The notes below the pieces were generated by a model. That model saw nothing but the letters and a program-made list of their open reading frames with translations, did not search any database and was not told where the DNA came from. The translations under genes and the position numbers were made by a program. A stretch of DNA of 64,000 nt, from NCBI GenBank assembly GCA_026168455.1, contig CM047431.1:6353603-6417602 (forward strand). Reading direction: 5' to 3'. Of this stretch, positions 51,601 to 57,065 are shown one piece after another (position 1 is the first letter of the stretch; each line of letters begins with the position of its first letter). The DNA comes from Theocolax elegans. Its lineage: Eukaryota > Arthropoda > Insecta > Hymenoptera > Cerocephalidae.

Positions 51601-51808
51601 AGATATATGTGAGTCGACTGATAATAATAGTAAATTGACATATAAATCGCAAGGAATAGTCACAAATAATCAAATTAATACAGATTTTCTTGTATCAAGA
51701 ACGTGGGCTGGACTTGAGCAAAAATTGGGTGAAAGTAATATGTCTTTAGCAGTTACTGGACGGGATGGTGTCCCTATTAATTATATTAATGAATGTAAAG
51801 AAAACTAG
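3563..51808 (+). CDS. DPH2: DPH2, 2-(3-amino-3-carboxypropyl)histidine synthase subunit 2 (four exons)
   Basis: DPH2 pairs with DPH1 in the cytosol and transfers a 3-amino-3-carboxypropyl group from S-adenosylmethionine to a histidine of elongation factor 2, the first step of diphthamide synthesis. The four exons sum to 1293 nt, 430 residues plus TAG, with all junctions in phase and on GT-AG sites. Visible family marks are ICLQIPDHL (residues 19-27, matching the family L-Q-x-P-D start), FILGDTTYEYCCND (47-60), LGRCC, VGKINPVKLANF before the exon 3/4 junction, VSCPE (297-301) and the C-terminal SRTWAGLEQKLGE block. C57/C58 and C299 correspond to the conserved cysteine positions of the family. 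Compared with human DPH2 the N-terminus lacks about 30 residues. The reading frame shows no stop or shift, so the gene looks intact and functional. ATTAAA at 51922 is a plausible poly(A) signal. Confidence 0.9.
3720..4760. repeat. Decayed AT-rich foldback
   Basis: Blocks around 3725-4165 (GTCTGACAGATATTATATG, TATTTTCTCTC, CATTTTAATATAATTTTAC) recur in inverted, diverged form around 4360-4760 (ATATCTGTCAG, GAGAGAAAATA, GTAGAATTTTACTAAAATG). The arms are too diverged to place ends exactly. No coding sequence was seen. The bases from 4830 to 5270 are AT-rich and hold nothing recognisable beyond a possible 3' tail of the LINE relic that follows. Confidence 0.55.
5275..6052 (-). pseudogene. Non-LTR retrotransposon (CR1/Jockey-like) reverse transcriptase relic
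   Basis: Read on the minus strand this keeps the RT blocks of a LINE ORF2 in order: SKCWPQLRDPVINLYSES, PIFKKVIET, SILGLLSKIFDAPI, QHGF-like HGFVKNTSRIPNLL, DPIYINFSKAFD, WLV-YLNDRKQAV, SGVP followed by a stop, LLFIIFINDLPDTIKF and the catalytic box YADDVKLS, then QHRFFRYLAYRLHRPM. Several in-frame stops (for example after KAFD and after SGVP) show it is dead. The downstream part toward 5000 is too degraded to read. Confidence 0.8.
6056..7085. mobile_element. Foldback element with arms of about 320 bp
   Basis: The left arm (about 6056-6375) and right arm (about 6755-7085) are inverted copies. GCACCCAAAAAG near 6155 pairs with CTTTTTGGGTGC near 6969, and GCGTAATTTTGATTTCGG near 6874 pairs with the block at 6258-6272. 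The motif GGGTGCTAG recurs inside. No protein is encoded. It separates the LINE RT relic from a possible LINE endonuclease remnant on the same strand, so it probably inserted into that LINE. Confidence 0.75.
7086..7310 (-). pseudogene. Possible LINE endonuclease remnant
   Basis: The minus-strand frame ending near 7090 carries DYMILYMVLAETDWTCQ, which resembles the I-x-L-x-E-T-W-L block of Jockey/CR1 apurinic endonucleases. It lies upstream, in the same orientation, of the RT relic at 5275-6052. The match is short and the family call is tentative. From 7310 to 7392 nothing is recognised. Confidence 0.3.
7393..8364 (+). pseudogene. Second LINE, ORF1 (gag-like) N-terminal part
   Basis: An open frame (7462-8007, continuous upstream) encodes the nucleic-acid-binding ORF1 protein of an I-type non-LTR element: SRISNNRICIYLNSKKL, a region around RIILSNMRLSIPHETLKK, a SFVRARISIPGYARIVSFQR block, FRIFSSIDTMTCFICK. 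The last marks the start of a CCHC knuckle whose remaining residues are lost. After 8007 the frame shifts but ORF1-type sequence continues (PTLNFPPLVSKQ) up to 8364, where the gypsy LTR begins. The rest of ORF1 resumes at 18560. The clade (I, LOA or R1 group) cannot be settled by eye. Confidence 0.75.
8365..9350 (-). repeat. Ty3/gypsy LTR, extra copy created by the tandem duplication
   Basis: It begins TGTAACGGAG and ends CACACGTCACA (5'-TG...CA-3'), 986 bp, nearly identical to 9928-10915. It carries five units of a 34-bp minisatellite. It is flanked on the left by AACT and on the right by the polypurine tract complement TTCCCCTCTTTCTTC, followed by only a fragment of internal sequence before the duplicated flank resumes. 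The open frames inside it reflect the minisatellite and are not genes. Confidence 0.85.
9505..9927 (+). pseudogene. Duplicated copy of the LINE ORF1 flank
   Basis: This is the second copy of 7942-8364, essentially identical, and ends with AACT immediately before the 3' LTR at 9928. It has no independent coding capacity. Confidence 0.85.
9928..10915 (-). repeat. Gypsy 3' LTR
   Basis: This 988-bp TG...CA repeat has five minisatellite units of 34 bp, each containing CACGTG or TACGTG followed by TGCTCACGAGG. It is adjacent to the polypurine tract at 10916, which identifies it as the 3' LTR of the minus-strand element. Confidence 0.88.
10916..10931 (-). promoter_or_regulatory. Polypurine tract of the gypsy element
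   Basis: On the minus strand the bases just before the 3' LTR read GAAGAAAGAGGGGAA, a purine run suited to priming plus-strand DNA synthesis. The same tract borders the duplicated LTR at 9351. Confidence 0.8.
11068..11955 (-). pseudogene. Broken extra copy of the gypsy integrase C-terminal region
   Basis: This 888-bp block is a tandem copy of about 11956-12835. It holds the integrase core fragment QDRFTKWIELRALNKATG to CNPV, then a frameshift where the downstream copy reads NPVERANRV, and later the GPY/F-type tail with KFDGPYVVKRK (11108-11338). Single-base losses in short runs break the frame, while the other copy stays open. Confidence 0.85.
11996..15046 (-). pseudogene. Gypsy pol: protease, reverse transcriptase, RNase H, integrase
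   Basis: A single minus-strand frame runs from about 15046 to 11996, interrupted only by four stop codons (14519-14521, 13499-13501, 13472-13474, 12302-12304) and no frameshift. In order: aspartic protease with ALIDSGA near 14985 and LLGMDILPKLGF; RT with LPFGLHSAPAAF and the catalytic FCYLDDIIII; RNase H with LQTDASNDGLGAVL; integrase zinc domain (H-x-H then NCTKCQQ), core with VSDNGKQF and NPVERANR; and a C-terminal DGPYVVK block. The integrase is followed by no chromodomain. Most stops look like single substitutions at Glu or Gln codons, so the element died recently. Pol is in a different frame from gag, as is usual where a frameshift makes Gag-Pol. Confidence 0.92.
15022..16124 (-). pseudogene. 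Gypsy gag, first copy
   Basis: The main frame (15771-15022, 249 residues) holds a retrotransposon Gag capsid-type domain (WNCHFEGKDVYSFLERL, LKGNALQWYRNYARNL) and two zinc knuckles. The first, CWRCKQRGHNRNQC, is canonical CX2CX4HX4C. The second, CSVCGKDGVYTRDC, lacks the histidine. The N-terminal part (16124-15777, starting MVSVSWIYKLQREL) lies in another frame after a small indel. It packages element RNA into particles. The gag/pol border overlaps near 15046. Confidence 0.85.
16194..17079 (-). pseudogene. Gypsy gag, second (duplicated) copy
   Basis: This is a near-identical copy of gag with different damage. A frame at 16805-16194 carries the capsid C-terminal part, the first knuckle loses its second half through a one-base deletion, and a separate frame at 17079-16894 keeps the N-terminal linker with QPQMFSTPSSPHLPILPS. 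Neither copy alone encodes complete Gag. Confidence 0.85.
17104..17251 (-). other. Gypsy 5' untranslated leader
   Basis: These roughly 150 bases lie between the gag start and the primer-binding site of the minus-strand element and have no coding frame. Confidence 0.6.
17252..17265 (-). promoter_or_regulatory. Primer-binding site, tRNA-Lys type
   Basis: On the minus strand the sequence directly after the 5' LTR reads TGGCGCCCGAACAG, 14 bases complementary to the 3' end of a tRNA-Lys of the type used by many retroviruses and some insect gypsy elements. Its position abutting the TG...CA repeat fixes the element orientation independently of the genes. Confidence 0.85.
17266..18555 (-). repeat. 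Gypsy 5' LTR with an expanded minisatellite
   Basis: It is 1290 bp and shares its ends with the 3' LTR, but has 14 units of the 34-bp motif instead of five; the nine extra units account for the length difference of about 302 bp. Units follow the pattern CACGTGTGCTCACGAGG, then ACGGTC, then GGGATAATC. It is flanked on the right by the target duplication AACT. Confidence 0.9.
18556..18996 (+). pseudogene. LINE ORF1 C-terminal part and start of ORF2
   Basis: Immediately after the gypsy insertion the LINE resumes with the ORF1 C-terminal domain (FIDEPNKCPISYITFRSFL, MMTNLYPQLNFTGLKTKF), ending near 18928. About 20 bases on, ORF2 begins with NILQWSLNGFYKKLPN, the usual start of the endonuclease domain in this LINE group. 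It is cut at 18996 by a solo LTR. Confidence 0.75.
18997..19439. mobile_element. Solo LTR, 443 bp
   Basis: It begins TGTCACGCCG and ends TTGTCACA, with ACCT on both sides (18993-18996 and 19440-19443). Removing it restores the LINE ORF2 frame from PNL into NKLIIERDTKIICL, which confirms the ends. It is unrelated in sequence to the gypsy LTR at 9928. No internal sequence remains, so it arose by recombination between the LTRs of a lost element. Confidence 0.85.
19444..19712 (+). pseudogene. LINE ORF2 endonuclease fragment
   Basis: The endonuclease domain continues after the solo LTR: KLIIERDTKIICL, a TAG where Gln is usual before ET, YFKENNCSKINNYKHFYK, then, after a frameshift, RQARGGVAICVKNNI and LEAVAITVYLPYKITICNIY. 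These match the L-Q-E-T and A-S-G-G-V-A-I blocks of LINE endonucleases. No RT part follows; the element is truncated here. Confidence 0.75.
19713..20970 (-). other. 3' flank of the Penelope-like element, with a direct repeat and hammerhead-like motif
   Basis: About 19815-19960 is a diverged direct repeat of 22227-22372, on the far side of the Penelope genes. At 20005-20042 (minus strand) CTAATGA, a hairpin ATGGA/TCCAT and GAAACGTC match the core layout of hammerhead ribozymes found in Penelope-like elements. From 20050 to 20970 the sequence is AT-rich and no gene is recognised. Confidence 0.5.
20974..22060 (-). pseudogene. Penelope-like element: reverse transcriptase and GIY-YIG endonuclease
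   Basis: The upstream frame (22042-21476) carries the RT core with DGSPMGSPISPMFADMV and the catalytic FYYRYVDDTIM, then LQFTHEIANGHINFVEV and NWYRKDTFSARFLHF. The second frame (to 20974) contains INCKDCDACYVGETKRQLQ, the GIY-YIG endonuclease with its linker cysteines, and ends near HKRLISEMIHIK. RT followed by GIY-YIG defines canonical Penelope elements. A one-base shift in a T/A homopolymer near 21490 separates the frames. The N-terminal third of the protein is missing at 22060. Confidence 0.88.
22061..22690. other. Region between the Penelope element and the satellite
   Basis: Bases 22227-22372 are the upstream partner of the direct repeat at 19815-19960; both end in a block like CAACTGT(A)TAAGATTTC. 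The rest is AT-rich without recognisable genes. Confidence 0.5.
22690..41870. repeat. 59-bp satellite array of about 19 kb with higher-order structure
   Basis: The whole interval is built of diverged 59-bp monomers, roughly 320 of them. A common monomer starts GGTATTCCGGGATAACTCCA and ends TTTCGGGAATTTCTGA; spacing was checked at 23483 and 23542. Monomer classes alternate: one with GATGACTCCACCGATTACGG, one with GCAATAACCTTACTAATTTTG, one with TTTCGCGAATTAATAAG. Three in a row form a 177-bp higher-order unit seen many times. Larger blocks are duplicated inside (offsets of about 0.70, 2.7, 4.5 and 5.7 kb). Open frames within it are by-products. Some copies differ by single-base losses. Confidence 0.95.
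41871..42073. other. Short non-repetitive stretch
   Basis: About 200 AT-rich bases between the satellite and the mariner-type element. Nothing is recognised in them. Confidence 0.5.
42076..44877 (-). mobile_element. Tc1/mariner-superfamily DNA transposon with 650-bp terminal inverted repeats
   Basis: The ends CAGGGTGTCCTAAAAGTAAC and its inverse at 44858-44877 are each flanked by TA, the target duplication of this superfamily. The inverted repeats are 42076-42727 and 44227-44877, much longer than in classical mariners, and are rich in AGGTCA/TGACCT. A single broken transposase lies between them on the minus strand. The arms are still closely similar, so insertion was fairly recent. Confidence 0.9.
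42796..43887 (-). pseudogene. DUF4817/DDE_3-type transposase, inactivated
   Basis: The N-terminal frame (43887-43528) is a helix-turn-helix domain of the DUF4817 type (ERISLLMMTGWGQMDRSYRA, DLPKSGRSRSATGEGQ, NSHSSIRRIAQEHNASKSSV). The C-terminal part (43506 to 42796) is a DDE domain: IAFTDEATLQLDGTLNRHNC, WLQQDGAAPHYARDVRAYLD, RRGAIEWPARSPD then a stop, TPLDYFYWGYLK, HRLAYCQEVNREIEHLK. The three catalytic acids are visible in TDE, QDG and SPD/PLD. Stops near 43264, 43178 and in the SPD-TPLD block, plus a junction between the two frames, make it non-functional. Such proteins cut and paste their element at TA. Confidence 0.88.
44880..45657. other. 3' end of DPH2 intron 1, AT-rich
   Basis: No genes are recognised. 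A (TCTA)n microsatellite is at 45028-45050. The polypyrimidine-rich acceptor TTATTTTCAG ends at 45667. Confidence 0.6.
45028..45050. repeat. (TCTA)n microsatellite
   Basis: Five to six uninterrupted ATCT repeats. Confidence 0.9.
45668..46001 (+). CDS. DPH2: DPH2 coding exon 2
   Basis: It follows TTATTTTCAG and ends at GTAG|GTAAAT. It encodes residues 19-129 plus the first base of codon 130. It includes ICLQIPDHL, FILGDTTYEYCCND with the paired cysteines, and GADAFIHFGHACLS, all hallmark DPH1/DPH2 family blocks. Confidence 0.93.
46002..46353 (+). other. DPH2 intron 2 (352 bp)
   Basis: An AT-rich GT-AG intron (GTAAAT ... TTTTTATTTCAG). Nothing else was seen in it. Confidence 0.9.
46354..46835 (+). 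CDS. DPH2: DPH2 coding exon 3
   Basis: With the carried-over base the exon opens ESVYTKLRGKYCN and continues through ILGRCCKLS, FLGPANTTLLALTM, a charged helix with KRRNYLIEKIRKAMIFGVVI and VYLLCVGKINPVKLANFQE, then GAG|GTATGT. The frame is open throughout. LGRC and VGKLNPAKLANF-type blocks are diagnostic of DPH2. Confidence 0.93.
48591..48633. repeat. (GA)n microsatellite
   Basis: About 20 AG dinucleotides with one interruption (AAAGTG). Confidence 0.9.
48936..48985 (+). repeat. Degenerate hammerhead-like repeat of Penelope type
   Basis: CACCTGAAGA, a hairpin GAGACA/TGTCTTC, then GAAATGTCGTGCAATTAA is a diverged copy of the motif at 53031-53079. It is probably a remnant of a Penelope-like terminal repeat. 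Confidence 0.5.
50153..50571. mobile_element. Small foldback or MITE
   Basis: TCTCCGTGGC at 50153 pairs with GCCACGGAGA ending at 50571, and the arms continue inward with matching blocks (ACATAAATTTTAAA with its inverse, ACTTTCCCCCTTAG with CTAGAGGGGAAAGT). The right arm has about 23 extra bases. No protein is encoded. Confidence 0.65.
51386..51808 (+). CDS. DPH2: DPH2 coding exon 4 (terminal)
   Basis: After TTTCTTTCAG the exon reads IDIFVVVSCPEASLINLREY, carrying the third conserved cysteine (C299), then YFKPVVTPYEVDLAF, an acidic insert and the C-terminal SRTWAGLEQKLGE and AVTGRDGVPINYI, ending in TAG at 51806-51808. Confidence 0.93.
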   Translation: MDIFVVVSCPEASLINLREYFKPVVTPYEVDLAFNDTRIFSLLHTVDFKQILPGGVNYEKFKCSVTVNKSDGDICESTDNNSKLTYKSQGIVTNNQINTDFLVSRTWAGLEQKLGESNMSLAVTGRDGVPINYINECKEN

Positions 51809-51921
51809 ATTTTTATTGTTACAAAAAATGTAAATAATACTTATAAATTATCCAAACTTGCAAATGAATATTATTCTTTAATTATCATAATTAATAATCG
51901 ATCGGATTATATATACAATGT

Positions 51922-51927
51922 ATTAAA
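51922..51927 (+). terminator. Candidate poly(A) signal of DPH2
   Basis: ATTAAA lies 114 bases after the stop codon. It is the only canonical-variant signal seen before the downstream inverted repeat begins at 51956. Confidence 0.4.
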
Positions 51928-51955
51928 CAGTTATACATTTATTGGTAGAATTGAT

Positions 51956-53111
51956 GATTGCTTTAACGAGTCAATTTGATTGTCTAATTGCACAACGTTT
52001 CGGAGACATATTTGTCTCCATCTTCAGGTGCTAAACTTTATTAATAATAATTACTAATATTGAATACATAATGGTCAACAACAAAAAGATTTTTACCTTA
52101 ACATTACCCAATGCGTTTATTAACTTGTCATTATTTCACCCTGTCATTTTGTATCTATAATTATTTACAATAAATTATTTATTATTTATTATAGCAACAA
52201 GAATGATTAATTAATTAACTAAATACTCACAGAAGTTGGAAAGTAATAAGAGTCACATTTTTTCTTCCTTTTCATTTTAATTTCAATTATTACTCAATTA
52301 AAGTTCGAAAATTAAAAATATTAAGTCAATTTAATAATTTAAATAAATTAACCAATAAACAAACAAATCACAATATCACAACAGAAAACAATATAAATTA
52401 TACACGGAACGAAACATTCACTGTGAAAGCTGTATACGACTGAAAACAATTTAAATTCAAACATAAATATGACTAGAAAAATGATCGATAATTTAGGAAC
52501 CTATATAGTTAACTAAGCAAATGGTAATCGGTAATCCAGAAAATTATAAAACGCGCAATATTTGAAACCAATTAAAACTATTTATGTCAGAAGAAAAATT
52601 TTATATAAAATAAATATGAGTTAAAAATGTGACTCCATCAACCTATCGTATATTATTTCTTATTTTTAAACTTATGTATAAGAGTTGTATGTGTTACCTG
52701 TAGTTTACTAACATCTTCTTTTTTATTAATAGGCTCTTTTTGTAAATTATTGTAATTTTCGAGCTTTAATTGAGTATTAATTGAAATTAAAATGAAAAGG
52801 AAGAAAAAATGTGACTCTTATTGCTTTCCAACTTCTGTGAGTATTTAATTAATTAATTAAACATTCTTGTTGCTATAATAAATAATAAATATTTTATTGT
52901 GAATAATTAGAGATACAAAATGACAGGGTGAAATAGTGACAAGTTGATAAACGCATTGTGTAATGTTAAGGTAAAAATCTTTTTGTTGTTGACCATTATG
53001 TATTCAATATTAGTAATTATTATTAATAAAGTTTAGCACCTGAAGATGGAGACAAATATGTCTCCGAAACGTTGTGCAATTAGACAATCAAATTGACTCG
53101 TTAAAGCAATC
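51956..53111. mobile_element. Inverted pair of Penelope-type terminal repeats with hammerhead-like cores
   Basis: Arms of about 360 bp (51956-52317 and 52750-53111) are near-perfect inverted copies around a 430-bp spacer with no genes. Each arm carries CACCTGAAGA, a hairpin GGAGACA/TGTCTCC and GAAACGTTGTGC: minus strand at about 51990-52036, plus strand at 53031-53079. CTGAAGA, stem II and GAAAC are in the spacing of a hammerhead ribozyme core. The layout fits a non-autonomous Penelope or retrozyme-like unit, but no RT is present and the outer flanks show no clear duplication. Confidence 0.7.
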
Positions 53112-53480
53112 GTTAATTGTACCAAAAAATACAACTCACGAGTGTGAAATACAATATAGTTATACATTTATTTTTTACTTTTTCTAAATAATGACAAAAA
53201 TCAGAAAAGAACATAAAATATTCTAATCTTCCGCACTTAAAATTGTTACATTTTTAACATAATGCTGTAGGTCTTGTTTTATGTATATTTCTTTAAATGA
53301 TTATTTACCAATATCTCTAGTTTTTGCAAGTTGATGTTGGTTTGCATAATAGTAAAATGAGGTAAGAATGATAGAAAAATAATGAATGAGTGGCACATGC
53401 ACGTAATAAACACTTTGATCGGAGTTTTGAGATATCAAACTAGCTTACTTTTCTTTATATTTGAATGAAAATAACTATAC
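53112..53480. other. AT-rich spacer
   Basis: Nothing is recognised between the inverted repeat and the mariner relic. Confidence 0.4.
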
Positions 53481-54110
53481 GAGATCTGTTCCGAAAGTAT
53501 ATGACCTACATCTATTTCTCTGTGCTTACATGGTTTTTTTCATTTAGTTGATAACATTCTTCAAAGTAGCCTTCATTTGATTGAACAATACGTTCATATC
53601 ATATAGCATTGTAGTGGTGAAGAAGATATTCACTGGTTTGCCAAAATTGCAGCCGTTTATTTCTGTTTGTAATAACCTTTGTTGATCATATAACCTGTAG
53701 GAGCATATTCATGGTGGTCGATGCCTCAATAATCGAAAAACACGATGAACAGTGATTTGACGTTGCTACGACTTTAAGGGACTTATTTCGGCCGAGACTA
53801 ACAATAAGATAGTGATTTTCACTGCAAAGATTCTCGTTTTATTTCAGGATAATAACCGTAAACCTATGATTCATTACCAGTTATAAACATTTTGACCAAA
53901 TTTTCATTACTAATAATCATCCTCCAATAATCTTGAAAAATTTTTAATTCTCTTCTAGTTCTCTCATAGGCAGACAACGATTTTATTTAACCGCATACGC
54001 TCGACATTATTCGATGTTGTTTCGGTAAATTATTGTCCAGAACGAGGAGGATATTATCAACTGATGTACGACCACTTTTAACAAAAATAACCAATTATAA
54101 AGAAATTAAA
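53480..54110 (-). pseudogene. Mariner (SETMAR-type) transposase relic
   Basis: The minus strand, read across several frames and stops, keeps mariner blocks: KSGRTSVDNI, PMRELEE, MFITGNESWVYGYYPEIKRE, SNVKSLFIVFFDY, GIDHHEYAPTGYMINKGYYK and a C-terminal SNEGYFEECYQLN. The middle of the DDE domain is deleted. A terminal-repeat-like string, GAGATCTGTTCCGAAAGTAT, lies at 53480-53500. It is a long-dead copy unrelated to the element at 42 kb. Confidence 0.75.
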
Positions 54111-54364
54111 TAAACAATAATGAGATGAAGCGTTTTGAAAATTTTTTAATAGTAGACAAAATAACAGGAAAAAAATTTGCTATGTAATTATTATAATCAG
54201 CAACAGATAACAATGCAATGTTTTTCTTACTCAGACAAATAATGTAAAAAATATGTACACGATTATATGTTTCAATAAAATTTGTATAACCTAAACGAGT
54301 TAAAAAACAGACTTACCACATTTAATCATGCTCTAGAACGTCCAAACGGTTGACGAGTTACACT

Positions 54365-55348
54365 TGTGACGTGGTATTCGCGTACCCGTAGTAAGTGATT
54401 AATTTAAATAATTAAAAACAACCGTTGGCATGCGTTGCCCAATACCGCGTACAAAATTAATTTATTTATTACCACGAACTGTGGGCCGTCGCCAGGTACA
54501 CGAGTTCGCTGGGACGCACGGTGTGGAGGATTCGGGCGATCCTCCTCGCCTCGACACGATTTAACTTAAATTAAGGAAAAGTCGGCAGGAGCAAGGAGAC
54601 ACAATAAATACACAGAAATTAAATTAAAAATAAAATTTAAATATAATAAAATTTAAATAAATTAAAACCTTTATTTAATTTAATTAACAAAAGGCCAACC
54701 TGGTCATTTGCGACAAAATAGTTTCGCGCGGGCGGAAGTATTCGAGAGTCAACCGGATCGAGATCCTCGCCTGCGGTTGGCTGTACCCCAATATCCGCTA
54801 TTTGGGTACTGGCGTACCCGAACACACTCCCGATGTACACACACACCTGGGGGGGGGGGGGGTTACGAAAGTAACGTAAGGCAGACTTACCGGTGACGCT
54901 CCTCGGGGATGGCCTAGCCGATCCTCAGTGATGGTCGGCCTCCTAGATGTAGAGACGACCAGTAGTTGAGGCGGTGAAGGCGGCCCTTGTCGTGGCGAGC
55001 TCCTTGCGGTCCGCGTGTCACTCGCGCACGACCCCGTCCTTAAATACACGTGCGTCCACCCGGTTCTCCGTACTTGGCCCTGCTCCGAAACAACCGTTCA
55101 CAGATCCTTATGCAGACTAGGCGATCGCCTAATTTTCCGAAAAGAGACGAGAGTGGGAAACACACACACACTCTCTCGCACTATCATCCCTAGGTATTGT
55201 CGCGTGCGTAATTGTACATTCGAGTTAACGTAAACAAGTGTCATCGGTTGGCCTTGACATAACAAAGGCTCCGACGACTTACAATAATTATGACTTTAAA
55301 TAGTTCATTCGCCGCGAATAGATTGTGTGACGATTTCCGTCACACACT
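54365..55348 (+). repeat. Left inverted repeat of the Polinton-like element
   Basis: It contains blocks shared in inverse with the right copy, such as AACTGTGGGCCGTCGCCAGG, GCGAGCTC-rich stretches, CCGGATCGAGATCCTCGCC and TAGATTGTGTGACG. It also holds a run of 14 G at 54849-54862 with no counterpart of equal length on the right. Short GC-rich open frames here are unlikely to be genes. Confidence 0.75.
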
Positions 55349-56450
55349 ATACTCAGACCGCGTAGACTGTCTAGAAGTTCTTAGCGCAAACCGGTACGTT
55401 CACTGCTCAGACCTTCTAGTCTATCATTAAATGCTGTCGGTGTTTTTCTCAAACTCAAATTTTCATGAGAAGTTATAATTTTCTTCTTGAATAAATAAAT
55501 ATATAAATTATTATTAATTTATGTATCTTATCAACAACTCTTGAATTTTAAAAAATAGACCTACAGCGTATATTGACGGTATGGACCTTCTAAAGGGTGA
55601 AATAAATAATTTAAAAAAGTTTCTAAGAAAATACAACATAAAATGTGAAATAAAAAAAATTATTTGAAAAAAGCGACTTTAGTAAAAAATAATTTATAAA
55701 AGAATATTTTCAAAGGCGGCACTGAATTTTAAATGAATTTCGTAACAATTTATTTAGTATGGTTAGAATTCCAAAAAATGCGAGCTATTATATTCTTTCC
55801 CTGGCACAAACTTTGTGCGCGAGAGCGCCGCTCAGATCGTTGCCATCTTTTAATGAGAATATTACTGTATATAGACGGTTGAGAGGTCGAAGGGGCTATC
55901 TCGCAACCCGGTTGAAGAAAGGGCTATCTCGGAACCCGGTTGTAAAAGAGGCTCGGAACTCGGTTAACCTTTAGAGCGCTGGAGTTTTGAAAAATTTACA
56001 AATGGCATTTTTCTGTAGAAATGTGGTCTAATGTCCCTAAGTTAAGGCCAAACTAAGTAAAGATGTTGGCCAGTCATACCCCTTTCGCCAAAAAGCGTAT
56101 CCCGGCCGTTTTTCAAAATTTCAAAAACATTCGATCGCACTATTTTTTTGTTTTTAGCATTATTTATGTTTTATTTGGCGAAATAAAGTCACTTTGTATC
56201 ATTATTGTTTGGTAAACATTATATAGGGCGCCATCAACCGAAAGTTGAGTTCCTCTCAAAACGTGAATTTCAACTCAATTTAGATGAAAAAATAAAGGAG
56301 AAGGGTCTATCTTGCATCCCGGTTGAAGAATAGGCCTTTTCCAACTCGGTTGGAAATAATCAGTGTGAAATAATGCACTGCTTATGCCACGAATAAGCAT
56401 AACTAAAAAACGGATATATTCTATTTCTAGCTTATGGGGCAGTATAGAAA
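55349..56450. other. Interior of the Polinton-like element, left part
   Basis: No gene was recognised. A motif like CTATCTCGCAACCCGGTTG recurs about five times at 55885-55975 and 56305-56360. The block ATATTTTCAAAGGCGGC near 55705 is inverted near 58235. Confidence 0.45.
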
Positions 56451-56452
56451 TA

Positions 56453-57052
56453 GTACATTACGATACAAGTACGTAAAAAAGTCGCTTCGCTCGGGCGGCA
56501 AATCCGACTCGTGTGGGAATTACCTATGCGCACGTGTATCTATACTATTTTTCCTAACAAACTGCGCAAAGATTTCATTTTGTGCTGACATTTGAGCGAG
56601 CGAGAGAGTACATTGCTGCAATAGTGGGTAAAATAAAATTTTCCTGCAACAATACTCACAATTATAAGAGAAAAAATTATTTCACCCCGAACCGATGTTT
56701 GCGCCCGAGCAAAGCGAGGGTGAAAAGGTGGTACGGGGTTGAAATCACTTTGTCTCTGATAATTTTGAGCACTATTGCAGGAAAAGTTTATTTTGCGCAC
56801 TAGTGCGGGAATATACTATTTTGCGCACGGAGTTAAGAAAATTTTATTTTGCCCATTATTGCAGTAATGTACTATCTCGCTGGCTCAAATGTCAGCACTA
56901 AATGAAATCTTTGCGCAATTCGTTAGGAGAAATAGTATACGATACATGTGCGGATAGGTGACTCCCACATTCGTGTTTTTGCCACCCTAGCTTCATTCGG
57001 GCGGCAAATCAGACTCGTGTCACCTAATTTGCGCACTTGTATTGCAATGTAC
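56453..57052. mobile_element. 600-bp MITE with TA target duplication
   Basis: It starts GTACATTACGATACAAGT and ends ACTTGTATTGCAATGTAC, with TA on both sides (56451-56452 and 57053-57054). The arms are imperfect inverted repeats over most of the length, with recurring TTCGCTCGGGCGGCAAATC and TTTGCGCA strings. It shares its ends with the small MITE at 1918-2038. No transposase is present. Confidence 0.7.
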
Positions 57053-57065
57053 TATTATTACATTT

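Noticed and set aside
54849..54862. Run of 14 G as a G-quadruplex or regulatory signal
   Set aside because: A single homopolymer in a decayed inverted repeat; likely slippage or a sequencing artefact.
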